Source: Flavobacteriaceae bacterium (GTDB taxonomy: Bacteria; Bacteroidota; Bacteroidia; Flavobacteriales; Flavobacteriaceae). Taken from it: DNA of 58,505 bases. Each line of letters starts with the position of its first letter. Position 1 is the stretch's first letter. Positions 15,677-24,275 of the stretch are shown here, in pieces. The position numbers and the translations under genes are program-made. The stretch covers positions 1 through 58,505 of the forward strand of contig JANSXF010000025.1 of NCBI GenBank assembly GCA_024743095.1, written 5' to 3'. A model generated the notes under the pieces. That model was not told the origin of the DNA and searched no databases. It saw nothing but the letters and a program-made list of their open reading frames with translations.

Positions 15677-18127
15677 TTAAAGGATTCCGCCCCCGCCTTG
15701 TTTGGTGTTGTTGTCCCTTTGTTTACGTTGCTTGGCTTGGTTTTTACCGCTTCCAAATCTATAGGAAAGACCTAGGTATACATTGTTGCTTTCCCAGTTA
15801 AAGGCACCTTCTTGGGCAAAAGGATAATCGCCCTCGAAAGCAAATCGCATCGTGTTGATAATATCGTTGTAATTAAGGCTCAGTGTTCCTTTACCTTCAG
15901 CAAAGCTGTAGCGTGCGCCCAAATTCACAAAATACATCGGGTCCGCATTGAACTGTATGCTCTTATTCCTTCCACGGTAAAAACCGAAAGCTTGTAGCGT
16001 TAGTGCCTTGGTAACGGTAAAGCTGTTGTTGATTCTCAGGTTCCAGGCAGTGTTGTCTACCTTTACGCGTTGCGCCACAATATCCTCTTCACTGGGTTCC
16101 GGGTCCGTCGTGTTCAACGTTTCGGTCAATCCCCGCTGGGTTTGTGAGAACAGATCAAAACTTCCATTGATGCCCCACCATTTTAAAGGTCTGTAATTGG
16201 TAGAGAGTTCAATCCCGTAGGCAGATGTCTTGTCAAAATTATCAAAGGTCAGAATGGTCTTGTTCAAGTCCAACCGGTCCACATAGATAGCTCGGTTGAT
16301 TTCATCGGTTATGCTTCTATAGAAAACACCTCCGGTAATACTTCCATTTTTTATTCTTTTGGTGTAGTTCGCTTCATAAGAATTGGTGAACTGTGGTACC
16401 AAATTTGGGTTTCCAAAAGAAGAGATCAAAGGCGTTGCAAACTCACGGATGGGGTTTACCTGTTGTAGACCGGGCCTATCTACCCGCCTGCTGTAGCTCA
16501 GTTGCACTTGATCACCTTCATTGGGTCGGTAGGTAATAAATGCAGAGGGATAAATCTCGGTATAGTCATCGGTAAAGGCACGTACGGCATTGGTATCGGC
16601 CTTGACCTGAACATCCTCGATGCGCACGCCCATTTGGTAGGACCATTTTTTGTAGGTCTGTCCAAAAGTTGCATAGGCCGAATAAATATCCATGTCGTAC
16701 ACAAATTTAGTGGAGGGCGTAGGTACCAAATCCCCATTGGAATTAAAAGATTGCCCAGTGGAAGAATAATCCACAAGGGTCTCAAAATTCCTGGACTGTA
16801 GGCCAAGCTCCAATTTTGAGATACTGTCCAAAGGGTTTACGTAATCCAAATTGGCAGTGGTCTGTGTGCGTTGGGTGTCTACAAAATCCATATAATCTGG
16901 ATAGGTTGAGGCGCCGACAGACCTAAAATCCGCATCCTGTTCACTGTCGAAGAGGTTATGGTCTATTTCCAATTCTATGTTGTGGCCTTCCTTATTAAAA
17001 TCGAGTTTATAGTCGAAATTATATTGCTCACTGCTGTTGTTGGAGTCGTCCAAGAACAATTGTGTCACGTTTCGCGAAGGATCGTTGAAATATGAAACTG
17101 CAGTCTCTCCCGTACCTTCACCTTCGTAGATGTTTTGATTGGTAAAAAAGGAAATGGTGTTTTTATCGTTCAGGTAAAAATCCACTCCCAATTTGTACAG
17201 GTGCGACTTGTTGTTGTTGAAAAAGTCAAACTTTTGGCGTGAGTTTTCATCCACACGAAGAATGCTTCCATCATTCACCCATTTACCGATGTTGTTGCCA
17301 TAATTTCCATAAAAATTAAACTTTCCATTACGGTAGTTCATATCAATGGAACTGTTGAATTTGGCTTCGATACCTTTGGTGAGGCCAAGGTTTACGTTTC
17401 CATTAAAACCAATGTTCGCGTTTTTGTGCAGTACAATATTGATGATTCCGCTCATTCCTTCTGGATTATATTTGGCAGACGGATTCGTGATAAGCTCAAT
17501 GGATTTAATGGCAGTTGATGGAATCTGCTTGAGCAGCTGTGCCACGGGAACGTTTGACAATTTTCCGTCGACCATGACCCGTACATTTGAGTTGCCCCTA
17601 AGGGTGATATCACCAGTTTGGGAATCCACGTTCACAGATGGGATATTGTTCATAATGTCGGAAGCCGAGGCGCCTGCAGTGGTCAGGTCTTTACCCACGT
17701 TGATTACTTTGCGGTCCACGCGTTGCTCAATGGTGGTGCGTTCTGCTACCAGCTCCACGCCCTCGAGTTCCTTGGTTTGTTCAACTAGGGTTACGGTTCC
17801 CAGGTTAAGGGTCCGTTTGCCCTTGGCGATCACTAATTTTTGGGAATAGGTTTTGTATCCGATGTACTGTACTTCAAAAATGAATGTGCCGTCGGGCAGT
17901 TTGTTGATTTCAAAGCTTCCATCTTCTGTGGTAATTCCACCTGTAATGGTCTTTGAACCATCTTCCGATTTGATGACAACAGCGGCATAAGCTACAGGTT
18001 CGTTGGAAATTTCGTCGATAACCTTACCATTGATAACGCCCAGGGCGTCGTTGGGATTGTTGGCAAAAGTTGAAAAAGGGGATGTCATGCACAGCAATAG
18101 TGCAACTAGAAAGCTCACATGTCTCAT
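15677..18127 (-). CDS. TonB-dependent-receptor-like outer membrane beta-barrel protein
   Basis: An 816-residue protein with a signal peptide (MRHVSFLVALLLCMTSPFSTFA). A carboxypeptidase-regulatory-like beta-sandwich covers about residues 28-115 (GVINGKVIDEISNEPVAYA and FEVQYIGYKTYSQ). A plug domain follows at about 120-240 (DIMNNIPSVNVDSQTGDITL and GNSNVRVMVDGKL), then a large beta-barrel of the OMP_b-brl_3 type to the C-terminus, where YLGLSYRFGSGK is followed by a basic, glycine-rich tail. It imports an unknown substrate or has a structural role. A candidate ECF promoter lies 53-78 bases upstream, so it may belong to an envelope-stress regulon. Confidence 0.92.
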   Translation of the reverse strand: MRHVSFLVALLLCMTSPFSTFANNPNDALGVINGKVIDEISNEPVAYAAVVIKSEDGSKTITGGITTEDGSFEINKLPDGTFIFEVQYIGYKTYSQKLVIAKGKRTLNLGTVTLVEQTKELEGVELVAERTTIEQRVDRKVINVGKDLTTAGASASDIMNNIPSVNVDSQTGDITLRGNSNVRVMVDGKLSNVPVAQLLKQIPSTAIKSIELITNPSAKYNPEGMSGIINIVLHKNANIGFNGNVNLGLTKGIEAKFNSSIDMNYRNGKFNFYGNYGNNIGKWVNDGSILRVDENSRQKFDFFNNNKSHLYKLGVDFYLNDKNTISFFTNQNIYEGEGTGETAVSYFNDPSRNVTQLFLDDSNNSSEQYNFDYKLDFNKEGHNIELEIDHNLFDSEQDADFRSVGASTYPDYMDFVDTQRTQTTANLDYVNPLDSISKLELGLQSRNFETLVDYSSTGQSFNSNGDLVPTPSTKFVYDMDIYSAYATFGQTYKKWSYQMGVRIEDVQVKADTNAVRAFTDDYTEIYPSAFITYRPNEGDQVQLSYSRRVDRPGLQQVNPIREFATPLISSFGNPNLVPQFTNSYEANYTKRIKNGSITGGVFYRSITDEINRAIYVDRLDLNKTILTFDNFDKTSAYGIELSTNYRPLKWWGINGSFDLFSQTQRGLTETLNTTDPEPSEEDIVAQRVKVDNTAWNLRINNSFTVTKALTLQAFGFYRGRNKSIQFNADPMYFVNLGARYSFAEGKGTLSLNYNDIINTMRFAFEGDYPFAQEGAFNWESNNVYLGLSYRFGSGKNQAKQRKQRDNNTKQGGGGIL

Positions 18128-18142
18128 GAGTAGTTCGTTTTT

Positions 18143-18169
18143 TGATTGATGATTGATGATTGATTGATG
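18143..18169 (-). repeat. TGATTGA short tandem repeat in the receptor leader
   Basis: About four imperfect copies of TGATTGA lie in the predicted 5' leader of the receptor gene. On the mRNA they read as A/C/U-rich (AUCAAUC units) and should be unstructured, which suits a ribosome standby or small-RNA pairing site. Confidence 0.55.
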
Positions 18170-18179
18170 TTATTGTTAA

Positions 18180-18205
18180 GACGTCTTATGATGGAGAATG
18201 TTACA
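18180..18205 (-). promoter_or_regulatory. Candidate ECF sigma promoter for the receptor gene
   Basis: On the minus strand TGTAAC (18205-18200) is followed after 16 bases by CGTC (18183-18180). The predicted start is near 18173, giving a leader of about 45 bases. The same motif precedes the sigma gene at 4942. Confidence 0.65.
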
Positions 18206-18302
18206 GAAGGAAATGATTTTAACATCCTTTAACAATAAAACATTCTGAATTGCCCAACTTTGTAAGGTAAACGAATTAGGGAGACTATTGTAGTGACTAA
18301 AT

Positions 18303-18336
18303 AAAAGAAGAAACCCCGGTAACGAGTACCGGGGTT
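18303..18336 (-). terminator. Orphan terminator-like hairpin
   Basis: AACCCCGGTA (18312-18321) and TACCGGGGTT (18327-18336) are perfectly complementary around a 5-base loop. Only the minus-strand side has a T-rich tail. No annotated gene ends here on either strand. Confidence 0.6.
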
Positions 18337-18411
18337 ATACATTGATAAGCTATACTAAACACTAACCATTAACTATAAAAATACAGTCTTACCAATGACT
18401 TTAAGTTATAA
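18303..18411 (-). ncRNA. Candidate ECF-dependent small RNA
   Basis: Between the second TGTAAC-N16-CGTC motif (18418-18443) and the hairpin at 18312-18336 lies a stretch of about 75 bases with no coding frame of note. The minus-strand transcript would start near 18411 and end in a 10-base-pair GC-rich hairpin with a T-rich tail (TTTCTTCTTTTATTT). It contains AT-rich unpaired sequence. Alternatively this is just a long second leader of the receptor mRNA with an attenuator. No homologous RNA is recognised; the call is inference. Confidence 0.35.
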
Positions 18412-18417
18412 AAAATA

Positions 18418-18443
18418 GACGACTTTACATACGAAAAGTTACA
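18418..18443 (-). promoter_or_regulatory. Second ECF-type promoter motif, upstream of the orphan hairpin
   Basis: On the minus strand TGTAAC (18443-18438), 16 bases, CGTC (18421-18418) followed by TA. It is the fourth copy of the motif in the window and lies in a 349-base gap without genes. Confidence 0.55.
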
Positions 18444-18476
18444 GTCTATATGAAAGTTTAACACAAAAATTAACAA

Positions 18477-18836
18477 ATGCAAAAAACACTTGTCGTAGGG
18501 GCTTCTATAAACCCGGGAAGATACAGTAACACAGCAATTCGTAGGCTGGTTGACAATAATATTGAAACAACCGCATTTGGGATACGTGGGGGAACTGTAT
18601 CAGGGGTACAAATTAAAGACAACTTTGTTGATTTTCAAAATATTGATACCGTAACTTTATATTTAAGTCCAAAAAATCAAAAGGAATATTATCAATCGAT
18701 TGTGGACTTGAAGCCCAGGCGCGTAATTTTCAACCCCGGGACCGAAAACCCGGAATTCTATGAAATCCTTGAAAACGCTGGTGTTGAGGTGGAAGTGGCC
18801 TGTACTTTGGTGCTGCTCGCTACTGGGCAATATTAG
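18477..18836 (+). CDS. CoA-binding protein, YccU-like
   Basis: A 119-residue single-domain Rossmann-fold protein of the CoA_binding_2 family. It begins [23 protein letters not shown] (nucleotide-binding loop) and carries the conserved segment [34 protein letters not shown], typical of YccU-type proteins. They bind coenzyme A and may act in protein CoAlation or redox sensing; the role is unproven. The end overlaps the convergent symporter gene by 17 bases. Confidence 0.9.
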   Translation: MQKTLVVGASINPGRYSNTAIRRLVDNNIETTAFGIRGGTVSGVQIKDNFVDFQNIDTVTLYLSPKNQKEYYQSIVDLKPRRVIFNPGTENPEFYEILENAGVEVEVACTLVLLATGQY

Positions 18837-20307
18837 CTTTTGGACCCGACTTTTTTGTTCTGATGAACCATAAACCAATAAATGTCAACAATCCGTTGAG
18901 TGGTAACAATTCATAGCCCACTTGATAGCCGCCCAAATATTCGGCAGGTACATTGGCAATAAGTACAATGGTAATTACGGATATTAGGGCCACAATCCAT
19001 ACATAACCGTCCTTGATCTTGTGTTTGGTGAAAATCCCAAAGGCAAAAAGGCCCAGCAAAGGCCCGTAGGTGTATCCTGCAACGGTAAGAAGACTGTCGA
19101 TCACATTGCTGCTAAGAATATACTTAAAAGCAATGATGACAATAACAAGGGCAAAGCTCATGGCAATATGGGTACGTTTTCTAATACGTTTTTGCTCTTT
19201 GTCCTCTTTGTTTTGAACGTTTAGGAAATCCACACAGAAAGAAGTTGTCAAGGAAGTGAGCGCACTATCCGCACTACTATAGGCTGCAGCGATGAGCCCC
19301 AGCATAAAAGTGATGGAAAGTGCCAGCCCCAATCCACTGTTAAGGGCAATTTCCGGAAACAGAAGGTCGGTTTTTGGTGAGCCGTCCATCAATGGGATCG
19401 CGATGCCTTCCCTTTTTGCATAAATAAATAATAAGGCTCCCAAGAGCATGAACAAAAAGGTGGATATCACTAGAACAAAGCTGAATGAGACCATGTTTTT
19501 CTGTGCATCCCTCAAAGATCTGCAAGTAAGGTTCTTTTGCATCATATCTTGGTCAAGACCCGTCATGCAAATGGTTATGAACATACCACCGACAAAGCTT
19601 TTTATAAAATAGCTTCTATCTAAAAAGCTCTCCGTTACCAAAAAGTCATTGTAATTTTTCAGCTCTTCGGATGCCAAGAATTCACCAAAGTTCCAACCGA
19701 GTTCCTGATTGATCATAACAATGGAGAGTACAACGGCCAATATCATGAACAACGTTTGTAAGGTGTCCGTCCATACTATTGTTTTGATGCCACCTTTATT
19801 GGTGTAGAGCCAAATCAGCAAAATGGAGATGATCACGGTAAACTCAAAACGGACTCCCAAGTCATCAAAAACAAATTGCTGCAGAACTATTGCGACCAAA
19901 TACAACCTGAAAGCTGCACCCAGCACCCTTGATATAAAGAAGAAAAATGCCCCTGTCCGATGGCTCATTTTTCCAAAACGGTCATTTAAATATTCATAAA
20001 TCGAGGTAAGGTTTAATTTGTAGTAGAGAGGGAGCAATACAAATGCCACTACAAAATATCCGACAAGATACCCCAAGATCACCTGCATATAACTGAATTG
20101 GCTATCCTGTACCCAGCCCGGCACCGATATGAAGGTAACCCCCGATAACGAAGCCCCTACCATTCCAAAGGCCACCACGTACCACGGTGATTGTTTGCCG
20201 GCCTTAAAAAAATCGGCATTGGAATCGTTTTTGCCCGTGAAGTAGGAAATAAGGATAAGAACCAAGAAATAGGCGCCTATAAGCAACAGAATTTGTGTGG
20301 CTGACAT
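18820..20307 (-). CDS. Sodium:solute symporter (SSS family)
   Basis: A 495-residue membrane protein with about 13 helices. SSS family features include [19 protein letters not shown] near the N-terminus (residues about 46-65), [12 protein letters not shown], the [22 protein letters not shown] loop and [21 protein letters not shown], which is the part corresponding to the sodium site. It imports an organic solute with sodium. The substrate is not predictable from the sequence or the neighbours. It is transcribed towards the CoA-binding gene and overlaps its end. Confidence 0.93.
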   Translation of the reverse strand: MSATQILLLIGAYFLVLILISYFTGKNDSNADFFKAGKQSPWYVVAFGMVGASLSGVTFISVPGWVQDSQFSYMQVILGYLVGYFVVAFVLLPLYYKLNLTSIYEYLNDRFGKMSHRTGAFFFFISRVLGAAFRLYLVAIVLQQFVFDDLGVRFEFTVIISILLIWLYTNKGGIKTIVWTDTLQTLFMILAVVLSIVMINQELGWNFGEFLASEELKNYNDFLVTESFLDRSYFIKSFVGGMFITICMTGLDQDMMQKNLTCRSLRDAQKNMVSFSFVLVISTFLFMLLGALLFIYAKREGIAIPLMDGSPKTDLLFPEIALNSGLGLALSITFMLGLIAAAYSSADSALTSLTTSFCVDFLNVQNKEDKEQKRIRKRTHIAMSFALVIVIIAFKYILSSNVIDSLLTVAGYTYGPLLGLFAFGIFTKHKIKDGYVWIVALISVITIVLIANVPAEYLGGYQVGYELLPLNGLLTFIGLWFIRTKKSGPKANIAQ

Positions 20308-20359
20308 ATATGCAATTTGATTTGCAAAGTACGAAAGTAAATTGGTAACTCTAAAATCG

Positions 20360-20367
20360 TAATTTTG
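20360..20367 (+). promoter_or_regulatory. -7 box TAATTTTG for recR
   Basis: TAATTTTG matches TAnnTTTG and lies 17 bases before the recR ATG at 20384. A -33 box at the right distance is not clear. Confidence 0.4.
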
Positions 20368-20383
20368 TAGGAGAATTGATGCT

Positions 20384-21004
20384 ATGGAATTTTCATCGAA
20401 GCTATTGGAAAGCGCAGTTTATGAGATGTCACAATTACCGGGAATCGGTAAGCGCACGGCATTACGCTTGGTGTTGCACCTGTTAAAGCAACCTGAAGAA
20501 AGGACCGAGCTGTTGGCCCATGCATTGCTGAAACTCAAGGGTGAGGTCAACTTTTGCAAAAACTGTCATAACATTTCCGATACGGAGGTATGTGAAATTT
20601 GTGCCAACCCCAAAAGGGACGGGACCTTAGTGTGCGTAGTGGAAGATATCAGAGATGTAATGGCCATTGAAAATACATCACAATATAATGGGCTGTACCA
20701 TGTGCTGGGAGGGAAAATTTCGCCTATGGAGGGTGTAGGGCCACAGGACCTGAATATAGCCTCCTTGGTGAGAAAGGTAAAGGATGGCACCATAAAAGAA
20801 TTGATCTTGGCCTTGAGTTCGACCATGGAGGGCGATACCACTAATTTCTATATTTACAAACAGTTGGAAGGCATGGAGGTGACCACCTCGACCATTGCCA
20901 GGGGAATTTCGGTGGGAGATGAATTGGAGTATGCGGATGAAGTAACTTTGGGGAGGAGTATAATCAATAGGGTGCCTTTTGAAAGCTCTATTAAAGCGAA
21001 TTAA
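20384..21004 (+). CDS. recR: Recombination protein RecR
   Basis: A 206-residue protein with the standard RecR layout. A helix-hairpin-helix lies at about residues 18-28 ([11 protein letters not shown]), a four-cysteine zinc finger at Cys58, Cys61, Cys70 and Cys73, and a Toprim domain from about residue 80 ([41 protein letters not shown]). RecR acts with RecO and RecF to load RecA on gapped DNA. It is divergent from the symporter gene and is followed 79 bases later by the E2 gene. Confidence 0.97.
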   Translation: MEFSSKLLESAVYEMSQLPGIGKRTALRLVLHLLKQPEERTELLAHALLKLKGEVNFCKNCHNISDTEVCEICANPKRDGTLVCVVEDIRDVMAIENTSQYNGLYHVLGGKISPMEGVGPQDLNIASLVRKVKDGTIKELILALSSTMEGDTTNFYIYKQLEGMEVTTSTIARGISVGDELEYADEVTLGRSIINRVPFESSIKAN

Positions 21005-21083
21005 TGAACATAAATCAAAAATAAGTCGATTTCTTTAGTATTTTTGTAAAATACAAATCAAAATCACTTTGATAAATACGAAT

Positions 21084-22448
21084 ATGTCAAAATTTGAATT
21101 GAAATTACCGCAAATGGGAGAAAGTGTCGCTGAAGCTACCTTGACCAACTGGTTGAAGGAAGTGGGCGATACCATAGAGATGGACGAGGCCATCTTTGAA
21201 ATTGCCACCGACAAAGTGGATTCCGAAGTTCCCAGTGAAGTGGATGGGGTATTGGTGGAAAAGCGGTTCGATATAGATGATGTGATCAAAGTAGGTGAAG
21301 TAGTCGCCGTTATTCAAATCGAAGGTGAGGTCGAACCTGCCACAGAAGATAGTTCCGAGGAGGATGTTGAGGAAGAGGTTTCCGTTGAAGTGCCCGCAAA
21401 GGAATTGGAAACCCAAATGGCCAGTGTCAAAGAATCCGTTTCCTCACCGGTACCGGATTTTTCCAGTTCGGAACGATTCTATTCACCCTTGGTGAAAAAT
21501 ATAGCCAAGGAAGAGAACGTCTCTATGGATGAACTCGAGGCCATTGCCGGTACAGGTAAAGAAGGTAGGGTCACCAAAAATGATATCATGGCCTATTTGG
21601 AAAACCGTTCCAATGGAAGCCAGGTAAAAGAAGAAACCAAAACAAAACCTGAAGCCAAAACCGAGAAGGGCGAAACACCTTCAGCGCTAAAAGAGACAGT
21701 TGCGAACAAGTCTCAAGGAACAAGAGTTCAAGTTGGGGCAGGGGATGAGGTCATTCCCTTGACCCGCATGGGCAAGTTGGTCGCCCACCATATGATCGAG
21801 AGTATATCAACCTCCGCGCATGTTCAAAGTTTTGTGGAAGTGGACGTTACAAATGTGGTCAATTGGAGAAATAAGGTTAAGAATGCATTCCAGCAACGAG
21901 AAGGTGAAAAACTCACTTTTACGCCCATATTTATGGAAGCGGTTGCCATGGCCCTTAAGAAATATCCATTGATGAACATTTCTTTGGATGGGGATAAGGT
22001 CATCAAAAAGAAAAATATCAATTTGGGGATGGCCGCCGCCCTGCCCGATGGCAATTTGATTGTTCCGGTCATAAAAAACGCCGATCAATTGAACTTGGTG
22101 GGTATGGCCAAAATCGTGAATGATTTGGCCGGTAGAGCGAGAAATAATCAGTTAAAGCCGGATGAAATCAAAGATGGTACCTATACAGTGACCAATGTAG
22201 GTTCCTTTGGAAGTGTCTTTGGAACGCCCATTATCAATCAACCCCAAGTTGGGATCCTGGCATTGGGGGCCATCAGAAAAATACCATCGGTCATAGAGAC
22301 CGATCAAGGTGAGTATATCGGTATCCGCAGTAAAATGTACCTCTCGCACAGTTACGACCATCGAGTGGTAAACGGTGCGTTGGGCGGAATGTTCGTAAAA
22401 GCAGTGGCCGATTATTTAGAAGCTTGGGACATAAATAGGGAAATATAG
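21084..22448 (+). CDS. 2-oxo acid dehydrogenase E2 (dihydrolipoyl acyltransferase)
   Basis: A 454-residue protein. It has an N-terminal lipoyl domain (lipoyl Lys44 in EIATDKVDSEVP), an acidic linker, a peripheral subunit-binding domain (about residues 130-165, FYSPLVKNIAKEENV with GTGKEGRVTKNDI), a second Lys/Glu-rich linker and a catalytic domain from about 220. It starts at the ATG at 21084 rather than the in-frame TTG at 21069. The catalytic motif reads DHRVVNG, with His426 present and Asn430 where most E2 proteins have Asp. The branched-chain or generic 2-oxoacid complex is likely; E1 and E3 are not in the window. Confidence 0.93.
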   Translation: MSKFELKLPQMGESVAEATLTNWLKEVGDTIEMDEAIFEIATDKVDSEVPSEVDGVLVEKRFDIDDVIKVGEVVAVIQIEGEVEPATEDSSEEDVEEEVSVEVPAKELETQMASVKESVSSPVPDFSSSERFYSPLVKNIAKEENVSMDELEAIAGTGKEGRVTKNDIMAYLENRSNGSQVKEETKTKPEAKTEKGETPSALKETVANKSQGTRVQVGAGDEVIPLTRMGKLVAHHMIESISTSAHVQSFVEVDVTNVVNWRNKVKNAFQQREGEKLTFTPIFMEAVAMALKKYPLMNISLDGDKVIKKKNINLGMAAALPDGNLIVPVIKNADQLNLVGMAKIVNDLAGRARNNQLKPDEIKDGTYTVTNVGSFGSVFGTPIINQPQVGILALGAIRKIPSVIETDQGEYIGIRSKMYLSHSYDHRVVNGALGGMFVKAVADYLEAWDINREI

Positions 22449-22520
22449 CAGAAAACTGCCCTTATTCCTGTCACTATTCTTAATTTAGAAGCCAAGTGAA
22501 CCTTATTTAAAACACCCCGC

Positions 22521-23294
22521 ATGCAATTACAGTTGACCAAACCTATCTGTTTTTTTGACTTGGAGACCACAGGGACCAATGTTGCAAAAGATAGGATTGT
22601 AGAGATTTCCATTCTAAAGGTTTATCCGAACGGAAATAAAGAAAGCCGAACATGGTTGGTAAACCCGGAAATGCCCATTCCAGCGGAATCCGAGGCAATT
22701 CATGGTATTTCCGATGAAAAAGTGGCCAACGAGCCCACATTCAAGCAATTGTCCAAGGAAATTTATGCGATGATCCGCGATAGTGATTTGGGAGGATACA
22801 ATTCCGATAGATTCGATATTCCCTTGTTGGCAGAGGAGATGCTCCGCGCCGATGTGGATTTTGACATGAAGAGTATGGTGTCCGTGGATGTACAGACCAT
22901 TTTTCATAAAATGGAAAAGCGCACATTGGAAGCGGCATACAAGTTTTATTGTGACAAGAATTTGGATGATGCCCATAGTGCCGAAGCCGATACCTTGGCA
23001 ACTTATGAGGTGTTGCTTGCGCAGTTGGACCGATATCCGGAGCTTGAAAACGACATAAAAAAACTATCAGAATTTACTACCAGAAGACAAAATTTGGATT
23101 TTGCAGGCTTTATTGGTCTTAATGAAAATGATGACCCTATTTTTGCCTTCGGAAAGCACAAAGGAAAAACAGTGGATGAGGTGTTGGAGAAGGAACCTGG
23201 TTATTTTGGATGGATTTTGAACGCCGATTTTCCGTTGTACACCAAAAAAGTACTTACCCAAATAAAGTTGAGCAAGCTCAACAACAAATTTTAA
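22521..23294 (+). CDS. DnaQ-like 3'-5' exonuclease with C-terminal DUF3820 domain
   Basis: A 257-residue protein. Residues 1-175 are a DEDDh exonuclease: FDLETTG (Asp13, Glu15), GYNSDRFDIPLL with the second Asp, and HSAEADT with the final His/Asp pair. Residues about 205-250 (FAFGKHKGKTVDEVLEKEP, then YFGWILNADFP) form the small DUF3820 domain common at the end of such exonucleases in Bacteroidota. It probably trims DNA 3' ends in repair or proofreading. It lies in a run of same-strand genes and is separated from its neighbours by short gaps. Confidence 0.93.
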   Translation: MQLQLTKPICFFDLETTGTNVAKDRIVEISILKVYPNGNKESRTWLVNPEMPIPAESEAIHGISDEKVANEPTFKQLSKEIYAMIRDSDLGGYNSDRFDIPLLAEEMLRADVDFDMKSMVSVDVQTIFHKMEKRTLEAAYKFYCDKNLDDAHSAEADTLATYEVLLAQLDRYPELENDIKKLSEFTTRRQNLDFAGFIGLNENDDPIFAFGKHKGKTVDEVLEKEPGYFGWILNADFPLYTKKVLTQIKLSKLNNKF

Positions 23295-23325
23295 GATAAA
23301 CAAGCGTTAACCCCATGGACAAATT

Positions 23326-23937
23326 ATGAAGCTAATTTGTATAGGACGTAATTATGTAGACCACATAAACGAACTGAACAACGAGCGTCCGGACGAGCCT
23401 GTCGTTTTTATAAAGCCGGATTCCGCCATTTTGCCCAAGGAACAGGATTTTTATATCCCTGAATTTTCCCAAGATATACACTATGAAGTGGAAATCTTGG
23501 TGAAAATCAAAAAGGTGGGAAAGCATATTTCCAAAGAATTTGCCCATAAATATTATGATCAGGTGGGATTGGGCATAGATTTTACCGCGAGAGATCTTCA
23601 GTCCAAATTAAAATCCAAAGGCTTGCCGTGGGAAAAGGCCAAGGGATTCGATGGTGCGGCCGTTGTTGGTAAATGGCTGCCCAAGGATAGGTTCGGTGAT
23701 ATGGACAACTTGAAATTTTCATTGTCAAAAAATAATGAAACCGTCCAAGAAGGAAATACTTCGTTGATGCTGTGGAAGATAGATGAGATCATAGCTCATG
23801 TATCCACTTATTTTATGTTGAAAAAGGGAGATGTCATCTTTACGGGTACCCCGGCCGGTGTTGGTAAAGTAAGCCCAAATGACTACCTTGTCGGTAGATT
23901 GGAAGGTGAGCAAATGTTTGATATTAATGTAAAATAA
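23326..23937 (+). CDS. Fumarylacetoacetate hydrolase (FAH) family protein
   Basis: A 203-residue protein with the compact FAH fold. The metal ligands are Glu54 and Glu56 in HYEVEILV and an Asp near 85 in GLGIDFTARDLQ. The conserved loops KGFDGAAVVG and FTGTPAGVG are present. This FAHD1/YcgM-like group includes acylpyruvate hydrolases and oxaloacetate decarboxylases; the substrate cannot be fixed here. Its TAA shares a base with the ATG of the next gene, so the two are translationally coupled. Confidence 0.92.
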   Translation: MKLICIGRNYVDHINELNNERPDEPVVFIKPDSAILPKEQDFYIPEFSQDIHYEVEILVKIKKVGKHISKEFAHKYYDQVGLGIDFTARDLQSKLKSKGLPWEKAKGFDGAAVVGKWLPKDRFGDMDNLKFSLSKNNETVQEGNTSLMLWKIDEIIAHVSTYFMLKKGDVIFTGTPAGVGKVSPNDYLVGRLEGEQMFDINVK

Positions 23938-24275
23938 TGATCTACAACCTCGATAAAATAAATGAAATGGCGGAAGGTGATGAGGATTTTATAACCTCCG
24001 TAATTTCCGTATTCTTGGAAGAAGTTCCTGAGGACTTGGAAAGCCTCGAAAGGGCTATTGGCAGCAAGGACTATGAAAATATATATAAATTGGCCCATAA
24101 AATCAAGCCCAATGTAGATATTTTGGGCATGGAGCAGACAAGGGCCAAAGCTTTGGAAATAGAAACTTTGGGCAAAGCAACGGGAAGCATGGAGGAAATC
24201 GAGCAAAAATTCCCAATGTTGAAAAAAGACGTGCTCCAAGTGGTCGCAGAACTTAAAAACGACTTCGATTTATAA
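23937..24275 (+). CDS. Histidine phosphotransfer (Hpt) domain protein
   Basis: A 112-residue all-helical protein. The segment LAHKIKPNVDILGM puts the phospho-accepting residue at His54 with the following Lys57, the HxxK pattern of Hpt domains, and the flanking helices fit (VISVFLEEVPEDLESLERAI). It would shuttle phosphate between a hybrid sensor kinase and a response regulator, none of which is encoded nearby. It overlaps the FAH gene by one base and abuts cinA, so it is part of that operon. Conservation of this order suggests operon convenience rather than a shared function. Confidence 0.88.
   Translation: MIYNLDKINEMAEGDEDFITSVISVFLEEVPEDLESLERAIGSKDYENIYKLAHKIKPNVDILGMEQTRAKALEIETLGKATGSMEEIEQKFPMLKKDVLQVVAELKNDFDL

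Noticed and set aside
17346..17849. 167-codon open frame antisense to the outer membrane receptor
   Set aside because: It covers the plug domain coding region and is Leu/Ser-rich without family resemblance.
18143..18169. CRISPR-like repeat
   Set aside because: The units are 7 bases, imperfect and without spacers; a simple short tandem repeat.
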